DNA of 15,404 bases from Ectopseudomonas composti (GCA_946886245.1 CAMPIF010000043.1:1-15404); one strand, 5' to 3'; shown: positions 1 to 7,987, counted from the first letter of the stretch. Notes: generated by a model not told the origin, from the letters alone. Translations and numbers: made by a program.

Positions 1-1
1 C

Positions 2-1924
2 GTGCTGGCGATGGCTGGTCATTCCTTGCAGCTGTTCCATGGAACATCCCAGAACTGGGTTGAGCTGGTTCTGGCAACGCCCGTGACGCTTTGGGGTGGC
101 TGGGTATTTTTCACTCGCGGAATAGACTCCATCCGGCAACGCAGCCCTAATATGTGGACCCTGATCGGATTAGGAACTGCAGCCGCCTACCTCTACAGCG
201 TGGCAGCCACCCTGGTGCCGCAGTGGTTCCCGGCGGCCTTCGTTCAGGATGGACGCATCGGCGTCTACTTCGAGGCCGCCGCGGTGATCATCTCGCTCAC
301 GCTGTTGGGCCAGATGCTCGAACTCAAAGCCCGCTCGCAGACCTCTGCCGCCATTAAGTCACTGCTGGGATTGGCCCCCAAGACTGCCCGGCGCATCAGG
401 CCTGACGGCCAGGAAGAAGATATTCCGCTGACCCACGTCCATCAGGGTGACCACTTGCGTGTCCGGCCGGGCGAAAAAGTCCCGGTGGATGGCACCGTGC
501 TGGAGGGCGAGAGCGCTGTCGACGAGTCGATGCTCACCGGCGAGCCGGTGCCCGTCACCAAGCGGGCAGGGGATACCCTCATCGGTGCCACCCTGAACAC
601 CCACGGCAGCCTGGTGATGGAAGCGCAGAAGGTGGGCGCCGAAACCATGTTGTCGCAGATCGTCCAGATGGTGGCTAAGGCCCAGCGTTCCAAGGCGCCC
701 ATGCAGCGTATGGCCGATGCCGTGGCAGGGTATTTCGTGGTGGGGGTGATCCTGATCGCGATCCTGACATTTTTTGGCTGGGGGGTGTTCGGGCCGGAAT
801 CAGGTTGGGTATTTGGCCTGATCAACGCTGTGGCCGTACTGATCATTGCCTGCCCATGCGCCCTGGGCTTGGCAACGCCGATGTCGGTCATGGTCGCGAC
901 CGGCAAGGCCGCCAGCAGCGGTGTGTTGTTCCGCGATGCCAGCGCTATCGAGAACCTCTGCAAAATCGACACCTTGATCGTCGACAAGACCGGGACACTG
1001 ACGCAGGGGCGGCCGGCCTTTCATAGTGCAGAGGGAACCGGGCCGTTCGACTCGGTCGAGGTTCTGCGCTTGGCCGCAAGCCTCGACCAGGGCAGCGAGC
1101 ATCCGCTGGCGCATGCCATTGTCGATCATGCGCGTGAACAGGGTCTTGCCCTGGTGAAACCGGAGACCTTCGAATCTGGCTCAGGTATTGGTGTACGCGG
1201 ACAGGTCGATGGCCATCAACTGCAGCTTGGGAACACAGCGTTGATGGAGGAGGCGGGCGTCGATATTACTCCGCTGCGTAACCGTGCAGAGCAACTGCGC
1301 CTGGAGGGCATCAGCATCATCTATCTGGCCGTCGATGGTCGCCTGGCGGGTCTCCTGGCCGTTTCCGATCCAATCAAACCGACCTCCCAACAGGCTGTTG
1401 CTCAACTCCAGAACGCTGACGTGAAGGTCATCATGGCCACTGGCGATGGCCTCACCACAGCAAGAGCCGTGGCGAAGCAGTTAGGCATCGAGGAGGTGCA
1501 TGGCGAGGTGAAACCGCAGGACAAGGAGAAATTAGTCGCCGAACTGCAGAGCTATGGCCGGCGTGTTGCCATGGCGGGCGACGGCATCAACGATGCGCCG
1601 GCCTTGGCCAGGGCCGACGTAGGCATCGCTATGGGCACGGGCACCGACGTGGCGATGAACAGCGCCCAAGTGACCCTGGTCAAGGGAGACCTGATGGGCA
1701 TCCTGCGGGCGCGCACCTTGTCGGTGGCCACGGTGAAGAACATGAGGCAGAACCTTGCCTTTGCATTCCTCTACAACGCGATGGGAATCCCGCTAGCGGC
1801 CGGGCTGCTGTATCCGCTGACAGGACATCTTCTGTCGCCCTTGATCGCTGCTCTGGCAATGAGCGTCAGTTCAGCCTCGGTGGTTTTCAATGCGCTTAGG
1901 TTGAAAGCAACGGACGTTGGCTAG
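2..1924 (+). CDS. copA: Cu(I)-translocating P1B-1-type ATPase, 5' end outside the window
   Basis: Exports Cu(I) (possibly Ag(I)) from the cytoplasm across the inner membrane, driven by ATP hydrolysis. About 640 residues are visible and the N-terminal metal-binding part is off the left edge; the apparent GTG at base 2 is just an internal codon. Numbered from base 2, the actuator TGE is at 179-181, the membrane CPC copper motif at 284-286, the phosphorylated Asp of DKTGTLT at 328, an SEHPLAHA nucleotide-binding motif follows, and the hinge GDGINDAP is at 526-533. The last two membrane helices carry YN and MSVSS, the signature of the P1B-1 (copper) subgroup. The gene name is shared with the unrelated multicopper oxidase at 8558. 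The C-terminus is complete. A T-run at 1962-1968 lies downstream with no convincing stem, so termination is uncertain. Confidence 0.95.
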   Translation: MLAMAGHSLQLFHGTSQNWVELVLATPVTLWGGWVFFTRGIDSIRQRSPNMWTLIGLGTAAAYLYSVAATLVPQWFPAAFVQDGRIGVYFEAAAVIISLTLLGQMLELKARSQTSAAIKSLLGLAPKTARRIRPDGQEEDIPLTHVHQGDHLRVRPGEKVPVDGTVLEGESAVDESMLTGEPVPVTKRAGDTLIGATLNTHGSLVMEAQKVGAETMLSQIVQMVAKAQRSKAPMQRMADAVAGYFVVGVILIAILTFFGWGVFGPESGWVFGLINAVAVLIIACPCALGLATPMSVMVATGKAASSGVLFRDASAIENLCKIDTLIVDKTGTLTQGRPAFHSAEGTGPFDSVEVLRLAASLDQGSEHPLAHAIVDHAREQGLALVKPETFESGSGIGVRGQVDGHQLQLGNTALMEEAGVDITPLRNRAEQLRLEGISIIYLAVDGRLAGLLAVSDPIKPTSQQAVAQLQNADVKVIMATGDGLTTARAVAKQLGIEEVHGEVKPQDKEKLVAELQSYGRRVAMAGDGINDAPALARADVGIAMGTGTDVAMNSAQVTLVKGDLMGILRARTLSVATVKNMRQNLAFAFLYNAMGIPLAAGLLYPLTGHLLSPLIAALAMSVSSASVVFNALRLKATDVG

Positions 1925-1989
1925 TCTGCTAGACAAGACGATGTGCCTACCTGCAGGGCGATTTTTTAAATGCGCATCTGACCGGAAAA

Positions 1990-2001
1990 TACCGTACGGT
2001 A
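1990..2001. promoter_or_regulatory. 12-bp perfect palindrome in the leader of the defence pair
   Basis: The 186-nt gap 1925-2110 contains TACCGTACGGTA, a perfect 12-bp palindrome, about 110 nt upstream of the nuclease gene. It has the size of a small dimeric repressor site, but no regulator is encoded next to it and no known operator family is recognised. A TTGACC at about 2012 could be a -35 element but has no good -10 partner. Nothing else clear is seen in this gap. Confidence 0.3.
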
Positions 2002-2110
2002 GCTTGCAACTTGACCTATCAGTCGCATCACCTGATGACGAGGGGACGTTCTATGGATCGTTCCCGCTGCGAGTAGGAGACTGACAGTCGTTACCCCATG
2101 AGGATTCTCC

Positions 2111-3838
2111 GTGGCCCGCATTCGCCGACTGCAAATTAGCAACTTCCGGTCTATCCAGGCGCTCGACTGGGTGCCGGCCCCCGGAATTAACTGCCTCATT
2201 GGTCCGGGTGACAGTGGGAAGTCCAGCATCCTGGACGCGATTGACCTTTGCGTCGGCGCCCGCCGAGGCGGCACGTTCGGCGACATGGACTTCTTCGCAT
2301 TAAACGTCGATGTACCCATCACCATCAGCGTGGCGCTTGGCGATCTGCCGTTATCGCTGATGGATATCGATGTCTACGGCGAGTTCTTGCGTGGATTCCA
2401 TCCCGGTACGGGGGAAGTCGAAGACGAACCGCGAGCGGGGCTGGAGACCGTCATCACCTTGCGTCTGCAAGTTGGTGCCGATTTGGAGCCTGTTTGGACA
2501 CTTTTCTCCGAGCGCGCGGAGCAGCAGCAACTTGAACGCACTCTTCCCTGGAAAGAACGAGCGGCACTAGCGCCCGCCCGTATCGGCAGCTTTGTGAGCT
2601 CGAACCTGTCGTGGAGTCGTGGCTCAGTGCTCAATCGACTTACCGATGAGCGCGCCGAGCTTGGTGCTGAACTGGCGCGCGCCGCTAGGCAAGCAAGAGC
2701 GAACTTTGGCAATCAAGCAGCCGAACATCTGACCCAGACGCTTGAGGTCGTGCAACGCACAGCACAGCATCTTGGCGTTTCGGTCGGGGCTATGCCTCAG
2801 GCGCTCCTTGACGCACATTCTGTGTCGATTGGCGAGGGGGCGATCGCGCTGCACAGTGAAACAGGTATTCCGCTGCGCTCCCTTGGCACGGGCTCGTCAC
2901 GCTTGCTAGTGGCAGGGCTTCAAAGGGCTGCGGCCAGCGCCGCGCCAATTGCCCTGGTTGATGAGGTGGAATACGGGCTTGAACCTCATCGGCTCATGCG
3001 ATTCCTGGACTCGCTGGGTGCAAAGGACGCTGCCGCTCCGTTGCAAGTGTTCATGACGACGCACTCGCCGGTCGCGCTGCGCGAGCTGTCCGGCAGCCAG
3101 TTATTCGTTGTTCGGTCAGCACCTCAGCGCCACAGTGTTATGCCAGCTGGGGAGGCCAACGAGGTACAAAGTACCCTTCGGAAGGACCCCGAAGCATTCC
3201 TCGCCAAATCCATCATCGTTTGCGAGGGGGCCAGCGAGGTTGGCTTCGCGCGTGGCCTTGACCAATGGTGGGTCAGTCTTGGCGCTACCTCATTCCTGGC
3301 CCATGGCGGCGCGTATGTGGACGCCGGCGGGGGAAGCCCCGATAACAGTCTTATCCGGGGAACAGCACTTCTGAACTTGGGTTACCGCGTGATGGTTTTT
3401 GTAGATGCCGACAAGCCTTCGACCGCGGGGCTCGCTAAAGCATTCTTGGCCGCCGGCGGGCAAATTCTTACATGGCGACCAGGCCTCACGTTGGAGGACG
3501 AGATCTTCCGCCATCTCAGTGAGCAAGCACTCGATGCACTTCTGGCGAAAGCCGAAACAATAGTGGGTGCAGAGCTGATGAACGCACACATTCAGACGAA
3601 GTCCCAAGGCCGCGTGACGCTGAACGATATCCGAGCCGAGCGACTCGTGGATGGGTACTCACCTGAGAGACGAGAGCTGCTGGGAACCGCATCCCGTATC
3701 CGCAACAGCGGCTGGTTCAAGTCGCTGACAACCTATCAGGAGGTTGCAAGGGACATCGTCGGTCCGTCTTTACAGAACGCCGAACCGGGCTTCATGGCAG
3801 TCACGAATCAGCTCTGGACGTTTACACGTGCGCCCTGA
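2111..3838 (+). CDS. gajA: OLD-family ATPase/TOPRIM nuclease, Gabija GajA-like
   Basis: Predicted 575-residue cytoplasmic nuclease with an ABC-type ATPase domain fused to a C-terminal TOPRIM domain. The GTG start is set by an ATGAGG Shine-Dalgarno about 7 nt upstream and by the typical N-terminal RLQISNFRSI strand. Visible motifs: Walker A GPGDSGKSS at 31-39, a signature-like SLGTGSSR at 257-264, Walker B with DE at 284-285, the H-loop TTHSP around 316-320, TOPRIM acidic CEG with E372, and DAD with D432 and D434, followed by an acidic EDE. Length, domain order and a UvrD-like helicase directly downstream match Gabija GajA (about 578 residues) and class 2 OLD nucleases. In Gabija, GajA nicks DNA and is regulated by nucleotides; that role is inferred here. 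A non-Gabija OLD-plus-helicase defence pair is the main alternative. Confidence 0.85.
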   Translation: MARIRRLQISNFRSIQALDWVPAPGINCLIGPGDSGKSSILDAIDLCVGARRGGTFGDMDFFALNVDVPITISVALGDLPLSLMDIDVYGEFLRGFHPGTGEVEDEPRAGLETVITLRLQVGADLEPVWTLFSERAEQQQLERTLPWKERAALAPARIGSFVSSNLSWSRGSVLNRLTDERAELGAELARAARQARANFGNQAAEHLTQTLEVVQRTAQHLGVSVGAMPQALLDAHSVSIGEGAIALHSETGIPLRSLGTGSSRLLVAGLQRAAASAAPIALVDEVEYGLEPHRLMRFLDSLGAKDAAAPLQVFMTTHSPVALRELSGSQLFVVRSAPQRHSVMPAGEANEVQSTLRKDPEAFLAKSIIVCEGASEVGFARGLDQWWVSLGATSFLAHGGAYVDAGGGSPDNSLIRGTALLNLGYRVMVFVDADKPSTAGLAKAFLAAGGQILTWRPGLTLEDEIFRHLSEQALDALLAKAETIVGAELMNAHIQTKSQGRVTLNDIRAERLVDGYSPERRELLGTASRIRNSGWFKSLTTYQEVARDIVGPSLQNAEPGFMAVTNQLWTFTRAP

Positions 3839-5255
3839 GATTGATCTTTTCGCTATCGAGCGTGGCTCCATAACGGCCCCCGCAGGTTGTGGAAAAACGC
3901 AATTGATTGCCGAGACGCTCATCGCGCATACGCAGAGCAAACCCATCCTCGTCTTGACACATACGAACGCCGGCGTTGCGGCCTTACGGGCGCGCCTGAG
4001 ACGAGCCGGTGTTCCTAACTCCGCATATCGAGTCTCCACCATTGACGGATTCTCGATGCGCCTGATCGCTAAGTTCCCAGCGCGAAGCGGCCATAACCCG
4101 CAGATCCTACAGCTGCATCAACCCAATACTGACTACCCGGCAATTCGGGAGGCCGCCATGCAGTTGTTGCAGGCCGGTCACCTCGCTCAGCCCCTTCGCG
4201 CCACCTATGCACGGTTGCTTGTCGACGAGTACCAAGACTGCAACGTCGTCCAGCACGCCATCGTGTCTGGTTTGGCCCAGGTGCTTCCGACCTGCGTGCT
4301 CGGTGACCCGATGCAAGCCATATTCAGCTTCCGTGGCAATCGACTGGTGCATTGGGCGAATGAGGTGCAACCCCTGTTTCCCGCAGCGGGAGAGTTGAGG
4401 ATACCGTGGCGCTGGCGGCTGGCTGGAGCTGAGAACCTCGGGCAGTGGCTGCTCGCCATAAGGCAACAACTTCAAGCTGGTCAGCCGGTGGATCTGCGCA
4501 CGGCTCCAGCAGAAGTGCGTTGGGTGCAGCTAAACGCCGGAGCCGAAGTTCGGCAGCGACTGGTGGCCGCGAGAACCGAAGCTCCCAACGCTCAGGGTAG
4601 CGTCCTCATCATCGGGGACTCCATCAACGTGCAAGGTCGCCATCAGCTCACGAGCCAGACACCCGGTGCCATGGCCGTAGAAGCCGTCGACCTGAGAGAT
4701 CTCGTCAACTTCGCCAGGAACTTTGACTTGCAGGGTGCCAATGCTCTGGCACAACTTGTGGAGTTTGCTTCCAGCGTAATGACGGGGGTAGGTGCAGCAA
4801 ACCTGCGAACGCGCGTGGAGTCGCTGCGTGCAGGAAGGGCCCGAACGCCTCCGACCGCGGCCGAGGCTGCGGCGATCGATTTCGTAGCAGCGCCAACATT
4901 GGGGCAAGCGCTCCGTGTGATCGATACGCTCGCTGAGCAGCACGGGGCACGTGTATACCGACCGGAGGTTCTGTACTGCTGCCGGTCTGCAATGCAAGCG
5001 GTGGTGGGAGGTGCTGCCGACTTTCTGAGTGCAGCCATTCAAGCGCGAGAGCGCAATAGACACCTTGCCCGACCGATCGCAAGACGCTCTGTAGGCAGCA
5101 CATTACTTCTCAAGGGGCTGGAGGCGGATGTCTCGGTTGTCCTGCATCCTGAGCTTATGACCCCCCAGAATCTATACGTCGCACTGACGAGGGGCGCAAG
5201 GCATGTCGTGGTGTGTTCACCAACCCCCATCCTTACGCCCGTGGTAAACGGCTGA
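3828..5255 (+). CDS. gajB: UvrD-like superfamily 1 helicase, Gabija GajB-like
   Basis: Predicted 475-residue SF1A helicase partner of the upstream nuclease. The start chosen is GTG at 3828, which overlaps the nuclease stop by 11 nt. It puts the Walker A motif at 17-24, where short GajB-like proteins have it; an in-frame ATG at 3744 lies deep inside the upstream gene and is less likely. Motifs: Walker A APAGCGKT, motif Ia LVLTHTNAG, motif II VDEYQD at 132-137 (DEYQ where UvrD has DExQ), motif III GDPMQAIFSFRG at 159-170, and C-terminal motif VI YVALTRGAR from 450. Compact size compared with full UvrD (about 720 residues) implies reduced accessory domains, as in GajB (about 494). The overlap suggests translational coupling and a fixed stoichiometry. 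Confidence 0.84.
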   Translation: MRPEIDLFAIERGSITAPAGCGKTQLIAETLIAHTQSKPILVLTHTNAGVAALRARLRRAGVPNSAYRVSTIDGFSMRLIAKFPARSGHNPQILQLHQPNTDYPAIREAAMQLLQAGHLAQPLRATYARLLVDEYQDCNVVQHAIVSGLAQVLPTCVLGDPMQAIFSFRGNRLVHWANEVQPLFPAAGELRIPWRWRLAGAENLGQWLLAIRQQLQAGQPVDLRTAPAEVRWVQLNAGAEVRQRLVAARTEAPNAQGSVLIIGDSINVQGRHQLTSQTPGAMAVEAVDLRDLVNFARNFDLQGANALAQLVEFASSVMTGVGAANLRTRVESLRAGRARTPPTAAEAAAIDFVAAPTLGQALRVIDTLAEQHGARVYRPEVLYCCRSAMQAVVGGAADFLSAAIQARERNRHLARPIARRSVGSTLLLKGLEADVSVVLHPELMTPQNLYVALTRGARHVVVCSPTPILTPVVNG

Positions 5256-5277
5256 TCCTTTTGTAGCGCTTACGGGC

Positions 5278-5308
5278 TTGACCTTGCCATCGTGTCAAGG
5301 TCGATGCT
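5278..5308 (+). promoter_or_regulatory. CueR/MerR-type copper promoter and operator for copZ
   Basis: A TTGACC -35 element (5278-5283) and a GATGCT -10 element (5303-5308) are separated by 19 bp, the overlong spacing typical of MerR-family activated promoters. The spacer region carries a perfect inverted repeat, GACCTTG at 5280-5286 and CAAGGTC at 5296-5302, with 9 nt between. This resembles CueR operators of the ACCTT...AAGGT type. It lies 45 nt before the copZ start. The cueR gene itself is not in the window. Confidence 0.8.
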
Positions 5309-5352
5309 GTCCGTGCGGTAACTTGAGCCGCGGACGAAATGAGGTGAAAGAC

Positions 5353-5553
5353 ATGTTTAGTCTGAGTGTTGCGGGGATGGGCTGTGGCAGTTGCGTGAGC
5401 AAAATCACGAAGGCCATTCAAGCTCTGGATCAGGATGCACGAGTAGAAGTGGATCGAGCGGCCGGCAAGGTCACCGTTGAGAGCACAGAAAGTGCCGAAT
5501 CGATCCGCGAACTCATCCAGGAGCTTGGCTATTCGGCCCAGGTCAGCGCTTGA
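5353..5553 (+). CDS. copZ: CopZ-like cytoplasmic copper chaperone (HMA domain)
   Basis: Small 66-residue heavy-metal-associated protein that binds Cu(I) and delivers it to the Cu-ATPase or to CueR. The metal loop GMGCGSC carries the CxxC pair at Cys11 and Cys14, and the rest fits the compact ferredoxin-like fold of single HMA domains in length. The ATG at 5353 is preceded by GAGGTG at 5341-5346, a good ribosome-binding site. An in-frame ATG at 5278 is rejected because it falls inside the promoter. In related loci copZ sits next to the Cu-ATPase; here the defence pair lies between them. Expression is probably copper-induced through the upstream CueR-type promoter. Confidence 0.93.
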   Translation: MFSLSVAGMGCGSCVSKITKAIQALDQDARVEVDRAAGKVTVESTESAESIRELIQELGYSAQVSA

Positions 5554-5564
5554 GCGCTGACCTG
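5539..5564. terminator. Hairpin overlapping the copZ stop codon, between convergent genes
   Basis: CAGGTCAGCGC (5539-5549) and GCGCTGACCTG (5554-5564) form a perfect 11-bp stem with a TTGA loop that contains the copZ TGA stop. It sits between the rightward copZ and the leftward gene ending at 5573, so it may act as a bidirectional terminator or RNA-stabilising stem. No clear T-run follows on either strand, so intrinsic termination is uncertain. Confidence 0.5.
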
Positions 5565-5572
5565 CTATCCCA

Positions 5573-5887
5573 CTAAATCCCCAGTTCTGAGAGCTCTTTT
5601 AGCCCTGGGATACTGGTGACCTCGTTGGTCATACCTTCTGAACCATCTCGGCCGCGAAGCCAGTTTGAGTGATCGCCTGGCTCGCGCATTTCCAGCGTGT
5701 CATAGGAGTACCGCTTGCGCTTGAACAGGCTTTTCAATGCAGCGAACTCGTGGCTTTTTTCGTCTTCTATGCCGACGACTTCTCCTGCAAGCCGCTCCCA
5801 GTGGCCAACGCCGTCGGCCAGCATTGCCTGATAGGTCTCCGGGTCAAGCAAGGCTTGCTGTTTGAAATGCATGATGCGGTGAGTCAT
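5573..5887 (-). CDS. Hypothetical protein, last gene of the bufferin-like cluster
   Basis: A 104-residue protein that I do not recognise. It has no signal peptide or membrane segment, so it is probably cytoplasmic. It has an aromatic, charged middle (GHWERLAGE, then a basic FKRKRYSY) and ends in a hydrophobic-acidic tail; no cysteines are present. The ATG at 5887 is preferred; a TTG at 5905 would add six residues but lacks a ribosome-binding site. It begins 47 nt after the bufC stop in the same direction, with no terminator visible between them, so it may be cotranscribed. Its position suggests an accessory role in the peptide pathway, but that is only positional inference. It could also be a remnant of another gene. 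Confidence 0.6.
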   Translation of the reverse strand: MTHRIMHFKQQALLDPETYQAMLADGVGHWERLAGEVVGIEDEKSHEFAALKSLFKRKRYSYDTLEMREPGDHSNWLRGRDGSEGMTNEVTSIPGLKELSELGI

Positions 5888-5934
5888 AGCGCTCGGAGTG
5901 GCCAAAGAGAGAGCGCTAGCCTAAAGGTTCCGGG

Positions 5935-6729
5935 TCATTCGTGTAATAGCTGGCCGCGCTTTAGCAAACCGTCGTTGACCCACAACTTCAACCAGGTCGC
6001 GGCTTGCAAGGGAGCTTGCTCGCCATGCGTGGCGCTCAACGACTCGCAGAGTTCAGCGAACGATCCGCCCTCGATGAGAAACTGCAATGCCGAAGCCTCC
6101 GCTGGCTCCAGGCTCCGGTACTGGCAGACGAGTTCATGACGCCAAACAAGACAGGCTAGGTTCGTTGGCAGGCGGGTAATATCAGGCAGCAAGCTGCCGG
6201 ACTTGGCGGCTTTCCACAACTCCAGCGTGTTGTACTGCAGCTGCAACCACCGGGCAGATGCAGTCAGGGAAACCCTGAGTGAAATCCAGTCTTCAGCCGA
6301 AAAATCACTCATGGTCTCCAGCGAAAGCGCTTCGACATCCTGAGCGTCGAAGGCCAGTGTAAAGGCCCATTCCAGTTCCGCGAGTTCGCGCATCGGCGAT
6401 AGTTGGGGTTCGTCGACGTAGCTGCTAATGAACTCGGGCAGCTTCTCGCCCAGCCAGCGAATGCTGAAATGTCGTGGTGGCCAGGCGGCCAAGTAGGCCA
6501 GTGCGAGCTGCTCGAATGATTCGTTGCCGATCCAGTGAAGCAGGGCAGGGAAGTCTTCTCGCAAGACCGCAAGCAGGCGCGAACGGTAAGCGTTGTGGTA
6601 GATCTGCAGGCCTTCGAGAGCACTCAGCGCTGTGCTACCTCGGATCTGCTCCAAAAGCTCGTTGGAGGGCAGGGCACTGTCACCTGTCAGGTAAGTTTCA
6701 AATGCAGTCTGTAGGGCGATCAGGCTCAA
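5935..6729 (-). CDS. bufC: DUF2063 family protein, BufC/HvfC-like RiPP partner
   Basis: A 264-residue DUF2063-type protein. The N-terminal domain has the family pattern: an IYHNAYRSRLL helix, a DFPALLHWIG segment and a PPRHFSIRWLGEKL stretch; a helical C-terminal domain follows. In bufferin and methanobactin-related systems (BufC, HvfC, MbnC) it partners the DUF692 enzyme and helps recognise the precursor peptide. The only suitable start is TTG at 6729, which overlaps the bufB stop as TTGA; a GGGGG stretch lies about 7 nt upstream. This 4-nt overlap indicates tight translational coupling with BufB. It is probably cytoplasmic. Family membership is judged from sequence pattern and context, not from a search. 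Confidence 0.85.
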   Translation of the reverse strand: MSLIALQTAFETYLTGDSALPSNELLEQIRGSTALSALEGLQIYHNAYRSRLLAVLREDFPALLHWIGNESFEQLALAYLAAWPPRHFSIRWLGEKLPEFISSYVDEPQLSPMRELAELEWAFTLAFDAQDVEALSLETMSDFSAEDWISLRVSLTASARWLQLQYNTLELWKAAKSGSLLPDITRLPTNLACLVWRHELVCQYRSLEPAEASALQFLIEGGSFAELCESLSATHGEQAPLQAATWLKLWVNDGLLKRGQLLHE

Positions 6730-7562
6730 GGGGTGGCCCCCGATATCACAGATTTGGCGATAGCACGGGCATGTGCTAATTCGGACAACAGCTCTTCCAG
6801 CGGCGGAAACTGGTCATCCCGCTCGATCAAGGTCGATGTCGGGCCCAAGTAGCTCAAAGTCTTGCTGTAGAGAGACCAAACCGGATCAGCGATGGGCTGG
6901 TCATGGGTGTCGATGAGGTACTGCCCGTAATCGCTGTGCCCGGCCAGGTGAATTTGCCGAATCCGCTCGTGCGGCAATTCCATGATGAACTGCCAAGGGT
7001 CGAAACCCTGGTTGCGCGAACTGACGTAGACGTTGTTCACGTCGAGAAGCAGCTCGCACCCGGTCAGGTAACTGAGCTCCGAGAGGAACTGAGACTCGCT
7101 CATGCTGGATGTTGTCCACTGCACGTAGGAGGAAACGTTCTCCAGCACGATGGGACGTTCCAAAACATCCTGCACCAAGCGCACCCGGGCCGCGACATGC
7201 AGCAGGCTCTCCTGGGTAAACGGCAGCGGTAGCAGATCGTGAAGTTGATGGGCGTTGCCTCGACTCCAGCACAGGTGATCAGACACCCACTGAGGCTGCA
7301 CCCGATCCGCCAGCTGCTTGAGCTGTCGTAGGTAGTCTATGTCCAAGGCATGTGAGCCGCCAATCGAAAGAGATACTCCGTGCATCACCAGGGGGTAGTG
7401 CTCGCCGATCGCATCAAGGAAGTAGAGAGCCTTGCCGCCCTCCACCAGGTAATTCTCGGAAATGATCTCGAACCAGTCGACCGCAGGCCGTTCCTCCAGG
7501 ATCTGCCGGTAATACTCGTTACGAAGGCCAAGACCGAAACCCAGAGTTTTGCGCTTACTCAT
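6726..7562 (-). CDS. bufB: DUF692 multinuclear iron enzyme, BufB/HvfB/MbnB-like
   Basis: A 278-residue DUF692-family TIM-barrel enzyme. Related MbnB and BufB use an iron cluster and oxygen to turn precursor cysteines into oxazolone or thiooxazole-type groups. Candidate metal or substrate ligands are visible in the conserved order: MHG with His61, VSDHL, VLENVSSY, LLLDVNNVY, IHLAGHSDY, DTHDQPI and a late IERDD. The ATG at 7562 has GGAG about 7 nt upstream; an in-frame ATG at 7592 would add ten residues and has a closer GGGGAG, so the start is not certain. It lies between the peptide gene and bufC, as in other clusters of this kind. The product modification is inferred. Confidence 0.92.
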   Translation of the reverse strand: MSKRKTLGFGLGLRNEYYRQILEERPAVDWFEIISENYLVEGGKALYFLDAIGEHYPLVMHGVSLSIGGSHALDIDYLRQLKQLADRVQPQWVSDHLCWSRGNAHQLHDLLPLPFTQESLLHVAARVRLVQDVLERPIVLENVSSYVQWTTSSMSESQFLSELSYLTGCELLLDVNNVYVSSRNQGFDPWQFIMELPHERIRQIHLAGHSDYGQYLIDTHDQPIADPVWSLYSKTLSYLGPTSTLIERDDQFPPLEELLSELAHARAIAKSVISGATP

Positions 7563-7606
7563 TCGAGACTCCAGCAGGGGAGTGGCATGCACTCCCCTGA
7601 ACCGCC

Positions 7607-7867
7607 TTATTCGCTGGTTTTGCCACCGGCTTCGTCACATTTGGTCTGGGTCATCAACTTGAACCCTTGGCCTTTGCATTCGCCTTGGCCTTTGCAGTCG
7701 TTTTTCGCGGTCATGCAGTCGTTCTGCCCTTTGCAACCATTGATCCCGAAGCACTTCACTTCTGCTGCTTTGGTGTCCTGGGCGGCCTGGACAGGCAGGG
7801 TAGCAAACAGGCTGGCGGCCACGAGAGCCAGAGCGGCACCGGTAGCGACGTTGGATTTATTCGACAT
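7607..7867 (-). CDS. bufA: Secreted Cys-rich peptide, bufferin (BufA)-like RiPP precursor
   Basis: An 86-residue precursor with an N-terminal Sec signal (hydrophobic 8-24, cleavage probably after VQA at 26-28). The mature part is short and Lys/Gly-rich, with six cysteines at 39, 45, 51, 58, 64 and 77. Three CKGQ motifs (45, 58, 64) and two NDC motifs stand out. Such signal-bearing Cys-rich peptides next to DUF692 and DUF2063 genes are bufferins, whose modified cysteines bind copper in the periplasm. The cysteine pattern differs from the four-Cys DUF2282 type and looks closer to a six-Cys subgroup; that subgroup call is uncertain. A purine-rich AGAGAG lies about 9 nt before the ATG. No DoxX-type bufD gene follows. 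Confidence 0.88.
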   Translation of the reverse strand: MSNKSNVATGAALALVAASLFATLPVQAAQDTKAAEVKCFGINGCKGQNDCMTAKNDCKGQGECKGQGFKLMTQTKCDEAGGKTSE

Positions 7868-7946
7868 AGTGACAATCTCTCTTAATTGTTGGTGGTCTTA
7901 TCCGCGGGTGCGAATGACCCTGAGTAGCTTAGGCATCGCTGCCGAG

Positions 7947-7987
7947 CATGCCCTCTCAAGAAATTCGCAAGGCTTTATGAGGGCATG
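7947..7987. repeat. Inverted repeat in the bufA-ptrA divergent intergenic region
   Basis: CATGCCCTC (7947-7955) and GAGGGCATG (7979-7987) form a perfect 9-bp inverted repeat with 23 nt between. It lies in the 290-nt gap between divergent bufA and ptrA-like genes, about 80 nt upstream of the bufA start. It could be a regulatory site or a terminator-like stem; no T-run is present. The bufA promoter itself was not identified with confidence. Confidence 0.4.

Noticed and set aside
1925..1970. Terminator after the Cu-ATPase
   Set aside because: A T-run is present at 1962-1968, but only a self-palindrome CCTGCAGG and a 3-bp stem precede it, too weak to call.
3744..3827. ATG at 3744 as the helicase start
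   Set aside because: It would add 28 residues wholly inside the nuclease gene; the GTG at 3828 gives the usual distance to Walker A.
5669..6139. 156-codon plus-strand open frame
   Set aside because: It overlaps two leftward genes, including the well-supported bufC, and has no coherent domain.
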